A DNA stretch of 64,000 nucleotides from Glycomyces salinus (GTDB lineage Bacteria; Actinomycetota; Actinomycetes; Mycobacteriales; Micromonosporaceae), in assembly GCF_016428645.1 (NCBI RefSeq), contig NZ_JAELXW010000015.1, positions 1 through 64,000 on the forward strand. Reading direction: 5' to 3'. Shown here one piece after another: positions 9,463 to 18,101 of this stretch. The stretch's first letter is position 1. Every line of letters begins with the position of its first letter. A program made the translations under genes and the position numbers. A model generated the notes under the pieces. That model saw only the letters and a list, made by a program, of their open reading frames with translations. It made no database searches and had not been told where the DNA came from.

Positions 9463-10353
9463 ATGAACTCTCCGCGCCCCAGGCAAGCGCCCCAGGACCG
9501 TGACGGCGACCTGGCCGAGGTGATCGACCTGCCCGCGAACGACATCGCCGATGCGGGCCGGCCTCAGCTCGCCCGCATCCAGGAACTCGACTCCCTCGCA
9601 GGCAAGGTCGCGCTGGTGACCGGTGCCGGCGCCACCGACGGCATCGGCTTCGCCATCGCCACCCGGCTGCGGCTGCTCGGCGCGGCGGTCGCGGTCGTCT
9701 CGACCACCAAGCGGATCCACGAGCGCGCCGGCGAGATCGACGCGGTCGGCTTCGTCGCCGACCTGACCGACGAGGCCGAGGTCGGCGGGCTCGGCGACGC
9801 CGTGGTCGACAGCGTCGGCGAGGTCGACATCCTGATCAACAACGCGGGGCTGACCTCCAAGTCCGATCCGGCGGTCGTCAAGCCGGTCGCCCAGCTGTCC
9901 TATGCGGACTGGAAGGCCGAGATCGCGCGCAACCTCGACACGTCCTTCCTGGTCTCCCGAGTCTTCGTGCAGGGCATGGCCGAACGCGGCTGGGGCCGCA
10001 TCGTCAACATCGCCGCGGCCATCGGCGTGGTCAACGCCGTCCCGGCCGAGGCCGCATACGCCGCCGCCAAGGCCGGGGTGACCGGCCTGACCAAGGCCCT
10101 GGCCACCGAGGTCGTCGCCGACGGCGTCACCGTCAACGCCGTCGCCCCCGGCCTGATCCGAACCGGATCGTCCACCGTCAACGAGCTGCAGCGGGGACTG
10201 GACGGGCCGCTCGGGCGTCCCGGCACGCCCGAGGAGGTCGCCGCGGCCGCGGCGTTCTTCTGCGCCCCATCGGCCTCGTTCGTGACCGGTCAGACCCTGG
10301 TGGTCGACGGCGGCGCGGGAATCCGCGCCTTAGGGCACGAGCCGGGGCGATAG
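9463..10353 (+). CDS. SDR family oxidoreductase lacking the usual catalytic serine
   Basis: A 296-residue short-chain dehydrogenase/reductase of FabG-like type. It has the Rossmann motif VTGAGATDGIG at residues 54-64, the NNAG motif and the YAAAK active-site pair. The serine normally 13 positions before the Tyr is replaced by alanine in IVNIAAAIG. Residues 1-45 before the domain form an unusual polar extension. Substrate cannot be assigned. It may be weakly active or use a different catalytic arrangement. VKOR-like gene follows on the same strand. Confidence 0.8.
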   Translation: MNSPRPRQAPQDRDGDLAEVIDLPANDIADAGRPQLARIQELDSLAGKVALVTGAGATDGIGFAIATRLRLLGAAVAVVSTTKRIHERAGEIDAVGFVADLTDEAEVGGLGDAVVDSVGEVDILINNAGLTSKSDPAVVKPVAQLSYADWKAEIARNLDTSFLVSRVFVQGMAERGWGRIVNIAAAIGVVNAVPAEAAYAAAKAGVTGLTKALATEVVADGVTVNAVAPGLIRTGSSTVNELQRGLDGPLGRPGTPEEVAAAAAFFCAPSASFVTGQTLVVDGGAGIRALGHEPGR

Positions 10354-10390
10354 TCCGCAACTCCCTTTGAGGTGTGGTCGTTACATTGGC

Positions 10391-11047
10391 ATGGCGATGA
10401 CTGAGACACAGACACGGACGGCGGGCATGGACGAGACGTTCGGCGAGACCGCGCGGGAGCACAGAGGACGGTTCATCACCGGAGCGGTGCTGCTCCTCGG
10501 CGGCCTGGTCGGGCTCGCGGCCTCCTTCGACCTCAGCTACGAGCGGGTCGCGAGCCTCATCGACCCCGAGCACGCGATCTCCTGCGACTTCAACCCGGTC
10601 CTGTCGTGCGGGACGGTGATGGACACCTGGCAGGCGTCGGTGCTCGGCTTCCCGAACCCGCTGGTGGGGCTCGTGACGTTCCCGCTGGTGGTGTTCATGG
10701 GCGTGCTGCTGCTCTCGCGGGTCGAGCTGCCGCGGTGGATGATGCTGACGTTCAACCTCGGCACGCTCGCCGGACTGGCCGCCGTGACCTGGCTGATCTT
10801 CCAGTCGGCCTACCGCATCGGCGTGCTGTGCCCGTGGTGCATGGCCGTGTGGGCGGTCGTCATCCCGATCTTCTGGTTCACCACCGTGAACAATCTTCGG
10901 AACGGGGTGATCCGGATCGGCGAGGACTGGCGCGGCCCGGTCGACGACCTGCTGCGTTTCCACTGGGTCGGGCTGATCGTCCTCTACGGCGCGGTGGTCA
11001 CCGTCGTCGGCACCGAGTTCTGGGACTACTGGTCGACCCTGCTTTAG
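10391..11047 (+). CDS. Vitamin K epoxide reductase (VKOR) family membrane protein
   Basis: A protein of about 218 residues with four to five predicted membrane segments. Bacterial VKOR homologues re-oxidise DsbA-like proteins and pass electrons to quinone. The loop cysteines (Cys65 and Cys73 in CDFNPVLSC) and the active CPWC (Cys147, Cys150) are intact, each in the expected place relative to the helices. No fused thioredoxin domain is present. Starts at ATG 10391 or 10397 are equally possible. Its 3' end overlaps the convergent gene at 11044 by four bases. Confidence 0.87.
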   Translation: MAMTETQTRTAGMDETFGETAREHRGRFITGAVLLLGGLVGLAASFDLSYERVASLIDPEHAISCDFNPVLSCGTVMDTWQASVLGFPNPLVGLVTFPLVVFMGVLLLSRVELPRWMMLTFNLGTLAGLAAVTWLIFQSAYRIGVLCPWCMAVWAVVIPIFWFTTVNNLRNGVIRIGEDWRGPVDDLLRFHWVGLIVLYGAVVTVVGTEFWDYWSTLL

Positions 11048-11466
11048 GAGACCTTCTGGCCGTTGACCGGGACCTCCAGCACTTCCGGCCAGGTCCGGCG
11101 CGCCAGCGCCAGGAACACGTCGGCGCCGATCCGGTCGGCCAGGGGCGCCGACAGCAGCAGTCGGTAGACGTGCCTGGAGTTGACCAGGATGAACGTGTCG
11201 AAGGCGATGTCGCTCTCGGTGAGGTGGGCGTTGAGCCACGTGCCCGAGCGGTGCTCCCAGTAGAACAGGTCCACCGGGTCGTAGAGCTCCTGCGCCCGGT
11301 CGAATTCGGTGGTCTCGATGTATTCGGCGAACGCGCCGGTCAACTCGGGCGTCCGCGGGCGCTTCCTGGCCAGCAGCGAGGCCAGGTGGCCGCTGTCGAG
11401 CCCGGCGGTCAGCGAGACCTCCAACCGGGTGCGGCCGACGGACGTGGGCCGAGAAGCGGTTTCCAC
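11044..11466 (-). pseudogene. Possible truncated asparagine-synthase-like (ATP-pyrophosphatase) protein
   Basis: An open frame of 140 residues. The segment RTRLEVSLTAGLDSG recalls the PP-loop of asparagine-synthase-type enzymes. It is followed almost at once by DPVDLFYWEHRSGTWLNAHL and PEVLEVPVN, which resemble the C-terminal end of such proteins, so the middle appears to be missing. The frame stays open upstream of GTG 11466 for about 50 bases with more related-looking sequence (NLRFASDVYQ) and no start or ribosome-binding site. I infer a remnant with an internal deletion. It could still be an expressed short protein. Confidence 0.45.
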
Positions 11467-11520
11467 CTGATAGACGTCCGAGGCGAACCTGAGGTTGCCT
11501 CGGGTCGGCGGCGATATGCC

Positions 11521-13065
11521 TCAGTTGAGTCTGATGCCCGTCGGTTCCAGCCAGCCGCCTTCGGAGAGGTACTCCAGGACCTGTTCGACGGCCTCGCCGA
11601 CGGTCATCTCGGAGGTGTCGATCGTCAGCTCGGCGGCCGGTGGCTCCTCGTAGGGGTCGGAGATCCCGGTGAACTCGGGGATCTGGCCCGACCGGGCCTT
11701 GGCGTACAGGCCCTTGCGGTCGCGCGCCTCGCACACCTCCAGCGGCGTGTTGACGTGCACCAGCACGAAGTCGGCGCCGGCGGCCTCGGCCATGCGGCGG
11801 GCCTGGGCCCGGTCGGCCTCGTACGGGGCGATCGGGGCGGCCATCCCGATGCCGCCGTGGCGGGCGACCTCGGCGGCCACGAACCCGATCCGGCGGATGT
11901 TCATCGACCGGTCGGCCTTGGAGAAGCCGAGCCCGGACGACAGCAGCCGCCGCACGACGTCGCCGTCGAACATCGACACCGTCCGGGTGCCGTCCTCCAG
12001 CAGCGACTCGTGGACGCCGCGGGAGATAGTGGACTTGCCCGAGCCGGACAGGCCGGTGAAGAACAGCACCAGGCCCCGGTGCCGCCGCGGCGGGCGGGCC
12101 CGCCGCAGCTCGGCGGCCACGCTCGGCGGAGTGTGCCACTCCGGGAGCCCGAAGCCGCGGTCGAGCATGTCGGCTATCTCGGGTTCGGACAGCGCGGCGC
12201 GCCTGAACGGCGGCTCGATGTCCTCGACCGGCCGCCACTGGCCGTCGCGGGTGTCGTAGGCCAGCTCGCGGGGGACCATCGAGCGGATGCCGTCGCCTCC
12301 GCCGAGCCCGTCGGGGCCGGTCATGATGTGGGTCGCGCCGTAGGCGGTGGCGACCTTCGCCGTCAGCAGCCCGTCGCGGACGCGGTCGCCGCGCTTGGAC
12401 AGCGGCACGGTCAGCACCGTCGCGGTCGGCAGCCGGTCCTTGGCGGCCAGGACGCTGCGCACCAGCGCGGCCGTCGGCAGCCGCAGCGCCGGGTGGCCGC
12501 TGGTCTCGTCACCGGTGGGGATCATCACCAGCACGTGCGCGGCCAGGTTGTGCGCGGCGCGGGCCAGCTGCGCCAGCTGGGGCCGGTGCAGGGGCCGGTC
12601 GGCCACCAGCGCCAGCACCCGGTCCTTGGCGTAGGTGGTCCGGGCCTGCTCGGGGGTGGCGCGCAGGCCGATGAACACCCCGTGCGCGGCGTCGGCGATG
12701 CGCCGCACCGGTCCGCCCACGCGCACCATGTCGGGGCCGAGCGGGTCCAGCGAGTGGCACTCGACCGCGGCGACCGGAGCGCCCTCGGGGTCGGTGATTC
12801 GCAGCACCCGCCGTTTCGGGTCGGGGTCGTCCAGGAGTTCGGCTACGGTCACCGGGACGTCCAGGGTCACCGGCACCGGCCAGGAGGACCCGTCGGGGAG
12901 CGTGCCGGTCCTGGTGACGTGCCTGGCGTCGGCCTCGCTCATGAAGCCCCGCAGCGGCGCGTACGCGCCGTACAGCAGGAGCTCGAGGTCCGCCAGCTCG
13001 TGGGGCAGTGGGGTGTGGCTCGGAGCCTCGGCGAGGACCTCGTCGGGCAGTACCCAGTCAGACAT
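11521..13065 (-). CDS. ATP-sulfurylase-like domain fused to adenylylsulfate kinase
   Basis: A 514-residue fusion. Residues about 330-510 are an APS kinase (APS to PAPS): P-loop GLSGSGKST at 338-346, FDGDVVRRLLSSGLGFSKADR, and the lid region VCEARDRKGLYAKA. The first 320 residues align with ATP sulfurylase, but the catalytic QTRNxxHxxH region reads LVADRPLHRPQLA (153-165), so the HxxH pair and QTRN are lost. The N-terminal domain is probably inactive or regulatory; APS would need another source. No cysD/cysN is seen in this window. Confidence 0.87.
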   Translation of the reverse strand: MSDWVLPDEVLAEAPSHTPLPHELADLELLLYGAYAPLRGFMSEADARHVTRTGTLPDGSSWPVPVTLDVPVTVAELLDDPDPKRRVLRITDPEGAPVAAVECHSLDPLGPDMVRVGGPVRRIADAAHGVFIGLRATPEQARTTYAKDRVLALVADRPLHRPQLAQLARAAHNLAAHVLVMIPTGDETSGHPALRLPTAALVRSVLAAKDRLPTATVLTVPLSKRGDRVRDGLLTAKVATAYGATHIMTGPDGLGGGDGIRSMVPRELAYDTRDGQWRPVEDIEPPFRRAALSEPEIADMLDRGFGLPEWHTPPSVAAELRRARPPRRHRGLVLFFTGLSGSGKSTISRGVHESLLEDGTRTVSMFDGDVVRRLLSSGLGFSKADRSMNIRRIGFVAAEVARHGGIGMAAPIAPYEADRAQARRMAEAAGADFVLVHVNTPLEVCEARDRKGLYAKARSGQIPEFTGISDPYEEPPAAELTIDTSEMTVGEAVEQVLEYLSEGGWLEPTGIRLN

Positions 13066-13404
13066 CGTCGGTCGCGATCCCTTCGCAGTGAGCGGACGGC
13101 CAGGCGGCTAGCGGATCCAATGGTGGCACCAGGGTATGTCACGCCCTGTGGGCGCGCCCCACCCGCAGTCCCCGGTTCTCGTCCCGCATCTCGGAAGCGA
13201 ACGGTGGCGCTCGCATTACCGGTAAGTTACGCTGGCACCGCTCGATTGCGGCTCCGCAAGCGTCGCCGAGGTGCTCTTTCACGGCTCCGCGGGCGTCGCC
13301 TGTCGTGCCCCAACAGATGCGAGTAGTGCAGCAGTGACCGCGGACATCGGCGTCGGCGTGAGCGGCCCTATCGGGTTTGCCCAATCCACCCAATGGAGAA
13401 CTCC
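13066..13404. promoter_or_regulatory. Long divergent intergenic region upstream of ppc
   Basis: About 340 bases without a convincing gene. It includes a perfect 10-base palindrome TTACCGGTAA at 13216-13225 and a -10-like TACGCT at 13228-13233, which could drive ppc with a leader of roughly 165 bases. I see no riboswitch signature. Both elements are weak evidence alone. Confidence 0.3.
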
Positions 13405-16161
13405 ATGGACTACTTCGAGACCTCTCGCGAAGCGGACGAAAAGCAGCTTCGCCGCGACATCCGCCGGCTCGGCAACCTCCTCGGACAGACCCTGGTCCGC
13501 CAGGAGGGCCCCCAGCTGCTCGAACTGGTGGAGGAAGTCAGGGGCCTGGTCAGGGATCAGCCCGAGGCCGTGGCCGCGCGGCTGGCGAAACTGGACGTGT
13601 CCGAGGAGGTCGACCTCGCCCGCGCCTTCGCCACCTACTTCAACCTCGCCAACATCACCGAGCAGGTCCACCGCGCCCGCGACATGCGCCGCACCCGCGC
13701 CGAGCAGGGCGGCTGGCTGGCTCAGGCCCGCGCCGAGATCACCCTCGAGAACGTCCCGACCGAGCAGATCGCGGCCGCCGCCGAGCGCCTGGAGGTCCGC
13801 CCCGTCTTCACCGCCCACCCCACCGAGGCGTCCCGCCGCTCGATCCTCACCAAGCTGCGCGGCATCGCCGACCTGCTCGACCAGGAGGCCGCCGAGCAGG
13901 CCGTGCTCGGCTCGGCCGACGTCGACTCGGTCAACGCCCGCCTGGCCGAGATCGTCGACCTGCTGTGGCAGACCGACGAACTGCGCGTCGAGAAGCCCGA
14001 GCCGACCGACGAGGCCCGCAACGCGATCTACTACCTGACCGACCTGTACCGCGACGCCGCCCAGCGGGTCCTGACCGACCTCAACGCGACCCTGACCGAC
14101 CTGGGCGGCTCGCCCCGGCCCGGCTCGGCGCCGCTGAAGTTCGGCACCTGGATCGGCGGCGACCGGGACGGCAACCCGTTCGTCACCCCCGAGGTCACCC
14201 GGCAGGTGCTGCTCATGCAGCACGAGCACGGCATCGCCGCCGCCGAGGGCGCGGTGGCCATGCTGATCAACGAGCTGTCGGTCTCCCAGGCGGTGCGCCC
14301 GGCCACCCAGGAGCTGCTCGACTCGGTCGCGACCGACCTGGAGAACCTCGACAAGATCCCGGCCCGGTACAAGCGCATCCACGCCGAGGAGCCCTACCGG
14401 CTCAAGGCCCGCGCCATCGAGGCCAAGCTCGCCAACACCCGCAACCGGCACGCCGAGGGCATGCCGCACCGGCCCGGCATCGACTACGCCGACGGTCGCG
14501 AGCTGCTGGCCGACCTCCAGATCATGCGCGACTCGCTGTCCCGCCAGCGCGGCCAGCTCGCCGCCAAGGGCGTGCTCGACCGCGTCATCCGCACCGTCGC
14601 CGCCTTCGGCCTCCAACTGGCCACGATGGACGTGCGCGAGCACTCCGAGGCCCACCACGCGGTCCTCGGCGAGCTCTACGACGCCTCCGGGGAGCTCGAC
14701 AAGCCCTACGCCGAGCTGACCTCCGCCGAGCGCGAGGATCTGCTCGCCCGGGAACTGTCGGGCCGCCGCCCGCTCGCCCCGCACGACGTCGACCTGAGCG
14801 CGACCAACCGCAAGACCTTCGACGTGTTCGGCGCCATCAAGGACGCCCAGCAGCAGTTCGGCAACGCGATCGTGGAGTCCTACATCATCTCGATGACCCA
14901 CGAGCCGGCCGACGTGCTGGCCCCGGCGATCCTGGCCCGCGACGCCGGGCTGCTGGACGTCGCCCGCGGCCGGGCCGACATCGGCTTCGTGCCGCTCCTG
15001 GAGGAGGTCCAGGAGCTGGCCGGCGCCGACACGCTGCTCGACCGCCTGCTGAGCATGCCGGCCTACCGGGCGCTCGTCGCCGCCCGCGGCGACGTGCAGG
15101 AGGTCATGCTCGGCTACTCCGACTCCAACAAGGACGCCGGCATCACCGCCAGCCAGTGGAACATCCAGGCCGCCCAGCGCAAACTGCGCGACGTGGCCGC
15201 CAAGCACGGGGTGCGGCTGCGGTTCTTCCACGGCCGCGGCGGCACCACCGGCCGCGGCGGCGGCCCCACCCACGAGGCGATCCTCGCCCAGCCCTCGGGC
15301 ACCCTCGACGGCGCGATCAAGATCACCGAGCAGGGCGAGGTGCTCTCCGACAAGTACACCCTGCCCGCGCTCGCCCGCGAGAACCTCGAGCTGACCGTGG
15401 CCGCTTCCCTCAAGGCCACTCTGCTGCACACCGAGCCGCGCCACCAGCCCGAGGTGCTCGGCCGCTGGTTCGACGTGATGGACCAGACCTCCGAGGCCGC
15501 CAAGGCCGCCTACCGGGACCTGACCGGCCGCAAGGGCCTGTCGGACTACTTCTGGGCCGTCAGCCCCACCGAGCTGCTCGGAGCGCTCAACATCGGCTCG
15601 CGTCCGGCCAAGCGCCCCAACACCGAGGCCGGGCTCGGGGGCCTGCGAGCCATCCCGTGGGTGTTCGGCTGGACCCAGTCGCGGCAGATCGTGCCCGGCT
15701 GGTTCGGCGTCGGCTCCGGGCTGACCGCCGCGCGCGAGGCGGGCCTGGGCGATGACATCGCCGAGATGTACGGCAAGTGGCACTTCTTCCGCAACTTCAT
15801 CTCCAACGTGGAGATGACGCTGGCCAAGACCGACCTGGACATCGCCGCCCAGTACGTGTCCACCCTGGTCCCGGCCGAGCTGAGGCCGATCTTCGACGTC
15901 ATCCGCGCCGAGCACGACAAGACCGTCGCCGAGGTGCTGGCCCTGACCGGCGGGGACGAGCTCCTGAGCGCCAACCCGCAGCTGGCCCGCACCCTGGAGG
16001 TCCGCGACCGCTACCTGGCGCCGCTGCACCACCTCCAGATCTCGCTGCTCAAGCGCTACCGGTCCGAGGGCGGGCCCGACGGCGAGATCGACCCGCAGCT
16101 CAAGCGGGCCCTGCTGATCACCGTCAACGGGATCGCCGCGGGCCTGCGCAACACCGGCTGA
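13405..16161 (+). CDS. ppc: Phosphoenolpyruvate carboxylase
   Basis: A 918-residue cytosolic enzyme that carboxylates phosphoenolpyruvate to oxaloacetate to refill the TCA cycle. All family blocks are visible: FTAHPTEASRRSI with the catalytic His, GGDRDGNPFVT, MLGYSDSNKDAG, the RFFHGRGGTTGRGGGP loop, and the terminal QLKRALLITVNGIAAGLRNTG-type end. Length is normal. I prefer ATG 13405, which has GGAG six bases upstream; ATG 13393, four codons earlier, would place that GGAG inside the gene. Confidence 0.97.
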   Translation: MDYFETSREADEKQLRRDIRRLGNLLGQTLVRQEGPQLLELVEEVRGLVRDQPEAVAARLAKLDVSEEVDLARAFATYFNLANITEQVHRARDMRRTRAEQGGWLAQARAEITLENVPTEQIAAAAERLEVRPVFTAHPTEASRRSILTKLRGIADLLDQEAAEQAVLGSADVDSVNARLAEIVDLLWQTDELRVEKPEPTDEARNAIYYLTDLYRDAAQRVLTDLNATLTDLGGSPRPGSAPLKFGTWIGGDRDGNPFVTPEVTRQVLLMQHEHGIAAAEGAVAMLINELSVSQAVRPATQELLDSVATDLENLDKIPARYKRIHAEEPYRLKARAIEAKLANTRNRHAEGMPHRPGIDYADGRELLADLQIMRDSLSRQRGQLAAKGVLDRVIRTVAAFGLQLATMDVREHSEAHHAVLGELYDASGELDKPYAELTSAEREDLLARELSGRRPLAPHDVDLSATNRKTFDVFGAIKDAQQQFGNAIVESYIISMTHEPADVLAPAILARDAGLLDVARGRADIGFVPLLEEVQELAGADTLLDRLLSMPAYRALVAARGDVQEVMLGYSDSNKDAGITASQWNIQAAQRKLRDVAAKHGVRLRFFHGRGGTTGRGGGPTHEAILAQPSGTLDGAIKITEQGEVLSDKYTLPALARENLELTVAASLKATLLHTEPRHQPEVLGRWFDVMDQTSEAAKAAYRDLTGRKGLSDYFWAVSPTELLGALNIGSRPAKRPNTEAGLGGLRAIPWVFGWTQSRQIVPGWFGVGSGLTAAREAGLGDDIAEMYGKWHFFRNFISNVEMTLAKTDLDIAAQYVSTLVPAELRPIFDVIRAEHDKTVAEVLALTGGDELLSANPQLARTLEVRDRYLAPLHHLQISLLKRYRSEGGPDGEIDPQLKRALLITVNGIAAGLRNTG

Positions 16162-16173
16162 GGCGGTCCGTCG

Positions 16174-17034
16174 TCAGTTGGCCGAGCGGGCCTTCTCGGT
16201 CTGCTCGGCCAGGTACCGCTTGTGCTGCTCCCCGGCACGCTCCCACAGCACGGCGATCTCGTCCTCGGACAGGTTCAGACCGAATTCGCCGGTCAGGAAC
16301 GAGGCGAAACGGTCCCGGTCGGGGGCGGTCTCGCTGGTCTTGCCGTCGGACAGGGCCGGGTCGTAGACGATCCGGGTGAGAGCGCGCAGCACGGTGATCC
16401 GGTCGGGGCCGGGCCGCTGCACGGTCATGGTCTTGACGAACCCCGACTCCGGCGAGGTCTGCAACTCGCGGCACTTCGGCTCGAATTCCTCGACCCGCCT
16501 GGGGGACAAGTCGAAGTCGAAGGTCAGGTCCTGCACGCGGGGGTCGATCGCGCAGCGCCACAGGTGGTCGTCGAGGCGGCGCAGGCTGAAGTTGAACGAG
16601 CCGACCCGCAGACCGCCCTCAGTCAGCGGCAGCGGGTCGTAGAAGCCGACGCCGAGCCCGGCGTCGGCCAGGAAGTCGCCCTGCCGCAGCCGGACCAGCA
16701 GCGGCATGTGGTTGAACCACTCCTTGTCTCCCCGGGCCGACCGGTCGACCGCGCCGCGCAGCCGCACGACCTCGAAGCCGAGCGCCTCCAGCGCGTGCGC
16801 CAGCGCGCCGTTCTGCTCGTAGCAGAAGCCGCCGCGCCGCCGCGCGACCAGTTTGTCGAACAGGGCGTCCCGCTCCAGCCGGATCGGTCTTCCCAAGTGG
16901 ATGTCCAGGCTCTCGTAGGGGATCGCCTCGATGTGCGCGCGGTGGACCGCGGTCAGCGTCCGCAGGCTCGGGCGCCTGGGTGCGCGGAGCCTGATCCGCT
17001 CCAGGTAAGCGTCGAGCTGGACTGAAGTGAACAC
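16174..17034 (-). CDS. nat: Arylamine N-acetyltransferase
   Basis: A 286-residue NAT enzyme that moves an acetyl group from acetyl-CoA to arylamines or hydrazines. The catalytic triad is in place: Cys71 in RRRGGFCYEQNGAL, His109 in WFNHMPLLVR, Asp124 in FLADAGLGVGF. Length and N-terminal helices (VQLDAYLERIRL) are typical. The start is GTG 17034: a TACCGT on the minus strand (17046-17041) ends six bases upstream with no Shine-Dalgarno, suggesting a leaderless mRNA. Without other cluster genes its physiological substrate is unknown. Confidence 0.92.
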   Translation of the reverse strand: MFTSVQLDAYLERIRLRAPRRPSLRTLTAVHRAHIEAIPYESLDIHLGRPIRLERDALFDKLVARRRGGFCYEQNGALAHALEALGFEVVRLRGAVDRSARGDKEWFNHMPLLVRLRQGDFLADAGLGVGFYDPLPLTEGGLRVGSFNFSLRRLDDHLWRCAIDPRVQDLTFDFDLSPRRVEEFEPKCRELQTSPESGFVKTMTVQRPGPDRITVLRALTRIVYDPALSDGKTSETAPDRDRFASFLTGEFGLNLSEDEIAVLWERAGEQHKRYLAEQTEKARSAN

Positions 17035-17172
17035 CCTTCGACGGTAGCGCGTGAGGGTAACGGAAATGTCGCACTCCTCGGATAGCTTCGCGGGGGCGGC
17101 AGAGCCGTTGCGGCGGTATGGCATAGTCGCACCGTCCTCCCCCGAACCGCCCTTCTTAAGGAGACCCCCACT

Positions 17173-18018
17173 ATGGTCATGGGCCCTACCCACGCCATGT
17201 CCGGCGCCGCCCTGTGGTTGGCCGGATCCGCCGTGGCCGACATCGCCTTCGGCATCGACCAGTCCTCGGCCGAGCTCGTCGTCGGCACCATCGCCGTCTC
17301 CGGCGCCGCCCTCTACCCCGACATCGACTGCGCCGGAAAGGTCACCGAGAACAAGGGCGGATCCACTGTGGCCCGGTCGTTCGGCGTCGCCTCGCTCCTG
17401 GTCGCCGAGGTCGTCGAGCGCCTCTGCTACTGGTTCTATCTGCTGACTAAGTCCAAGAAGGACAAGAAACGCAAGAACGGGCACAGGACCTTCACGCACA
17501 CGGCCGTCCACGCCGGACTCATGGGCCTGGGTACGGGGTACCTCGCGGCCCAGTTCGGCAAGCCGGCCGTGATCGCGATCCTGTTCGTGCTGACCGGGCT
17601 GGCCGTGCGCGGGCTCCTGCCGTCCGCGGTCAACAAGAAGGGCTGGATCATCACCACCGGCGTGGCGCTGGCGGCCTCCTTCGGGATGTTCCGCCTGCTG
17701 CCCGAGGACCGCTCCTACTGGATCCTGGGCCTGGCGATGGGCCTGGGCTGCCTGATCCACATCCTCGGCGACATGGTGACCAAGATGGGCTCGCCGATGC
17801 TGTTCCCCATCCCGATCCAGAAGCGCCGCTGGTACGACCTGGGCCTGCCCAACGCCATCGCGCTGCGGGCCGGCGGCAAGGCCGAGCACCGGGTCCTGCT
17901 GCCCATCCTGACCGGCATCGTGGTCCTGGGCATGTTCTACAACCTGCCCGAGGTCCAGGCCATGATCTTCGGCGAGGCCGTCACCGAGTCCGCCGGGGAC
18001 GCCGGAGGCGCGAGGTAG
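17173..18018 (+). CDS. DUF457/YdjM-like membrane-bound metal-dependent hydrolase
   Basis: A 281-residue integral membrane protein. The family signature MGPTHAMSGAALWL (THxxxG) at the N terminus, LYPDIDCAGKVTENKGGSTV, the GHRTFTHTAVHA motif and IHILGDMVTKMG provide the conserved His/Asp residues of a predicted metal site. Five or so hydrophobic segments follow. E. coli YdjM belongs here, but no reaction is established. AAGGAG sits nine bases before ATG 17173. mfd begins 83 bases downstream on the same strand. Confidence 0.82.
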   Translation: MVMGPTHAMSGAALWLAGSAVADIAFGIDQSSAELVVGTIAVSGAALYPDIDCAGKVTENKGGSTVARSFGVASLLVAEVVERLCYWFYLLTKSKKDKKRKNGHRTFTHTAVHAGLMGLGTGYLAAQFGKPAVIAILFVLTGLAVRGLLPSAVNKKGWIITTGVALAASFGMFRLLPEDRSYWILGLAMGLGCLIHILGDMVTKMGSPMLFPIPIQKRRWYDLGLPNAIALRAGGKAEHRVLLPILTGIVVLGMFYNLPEVQAMIFGEAVTESAGDAGGAR

Positions 18019-18101
18019 ACTCGTTCGGTCGCCGGAACCGGGCCCCCGAGCCCGAATCCGGCCGCTCGTCGTGCCCGATTCACCGCGCAGGGAGTCCGCG
18101 A

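Noticed and set aside
13279-16032. Long minus-strand frame opposite ppc
   Set aside because: Same cause; low-complexity composition, and ppc motifs are intact on the other strand.
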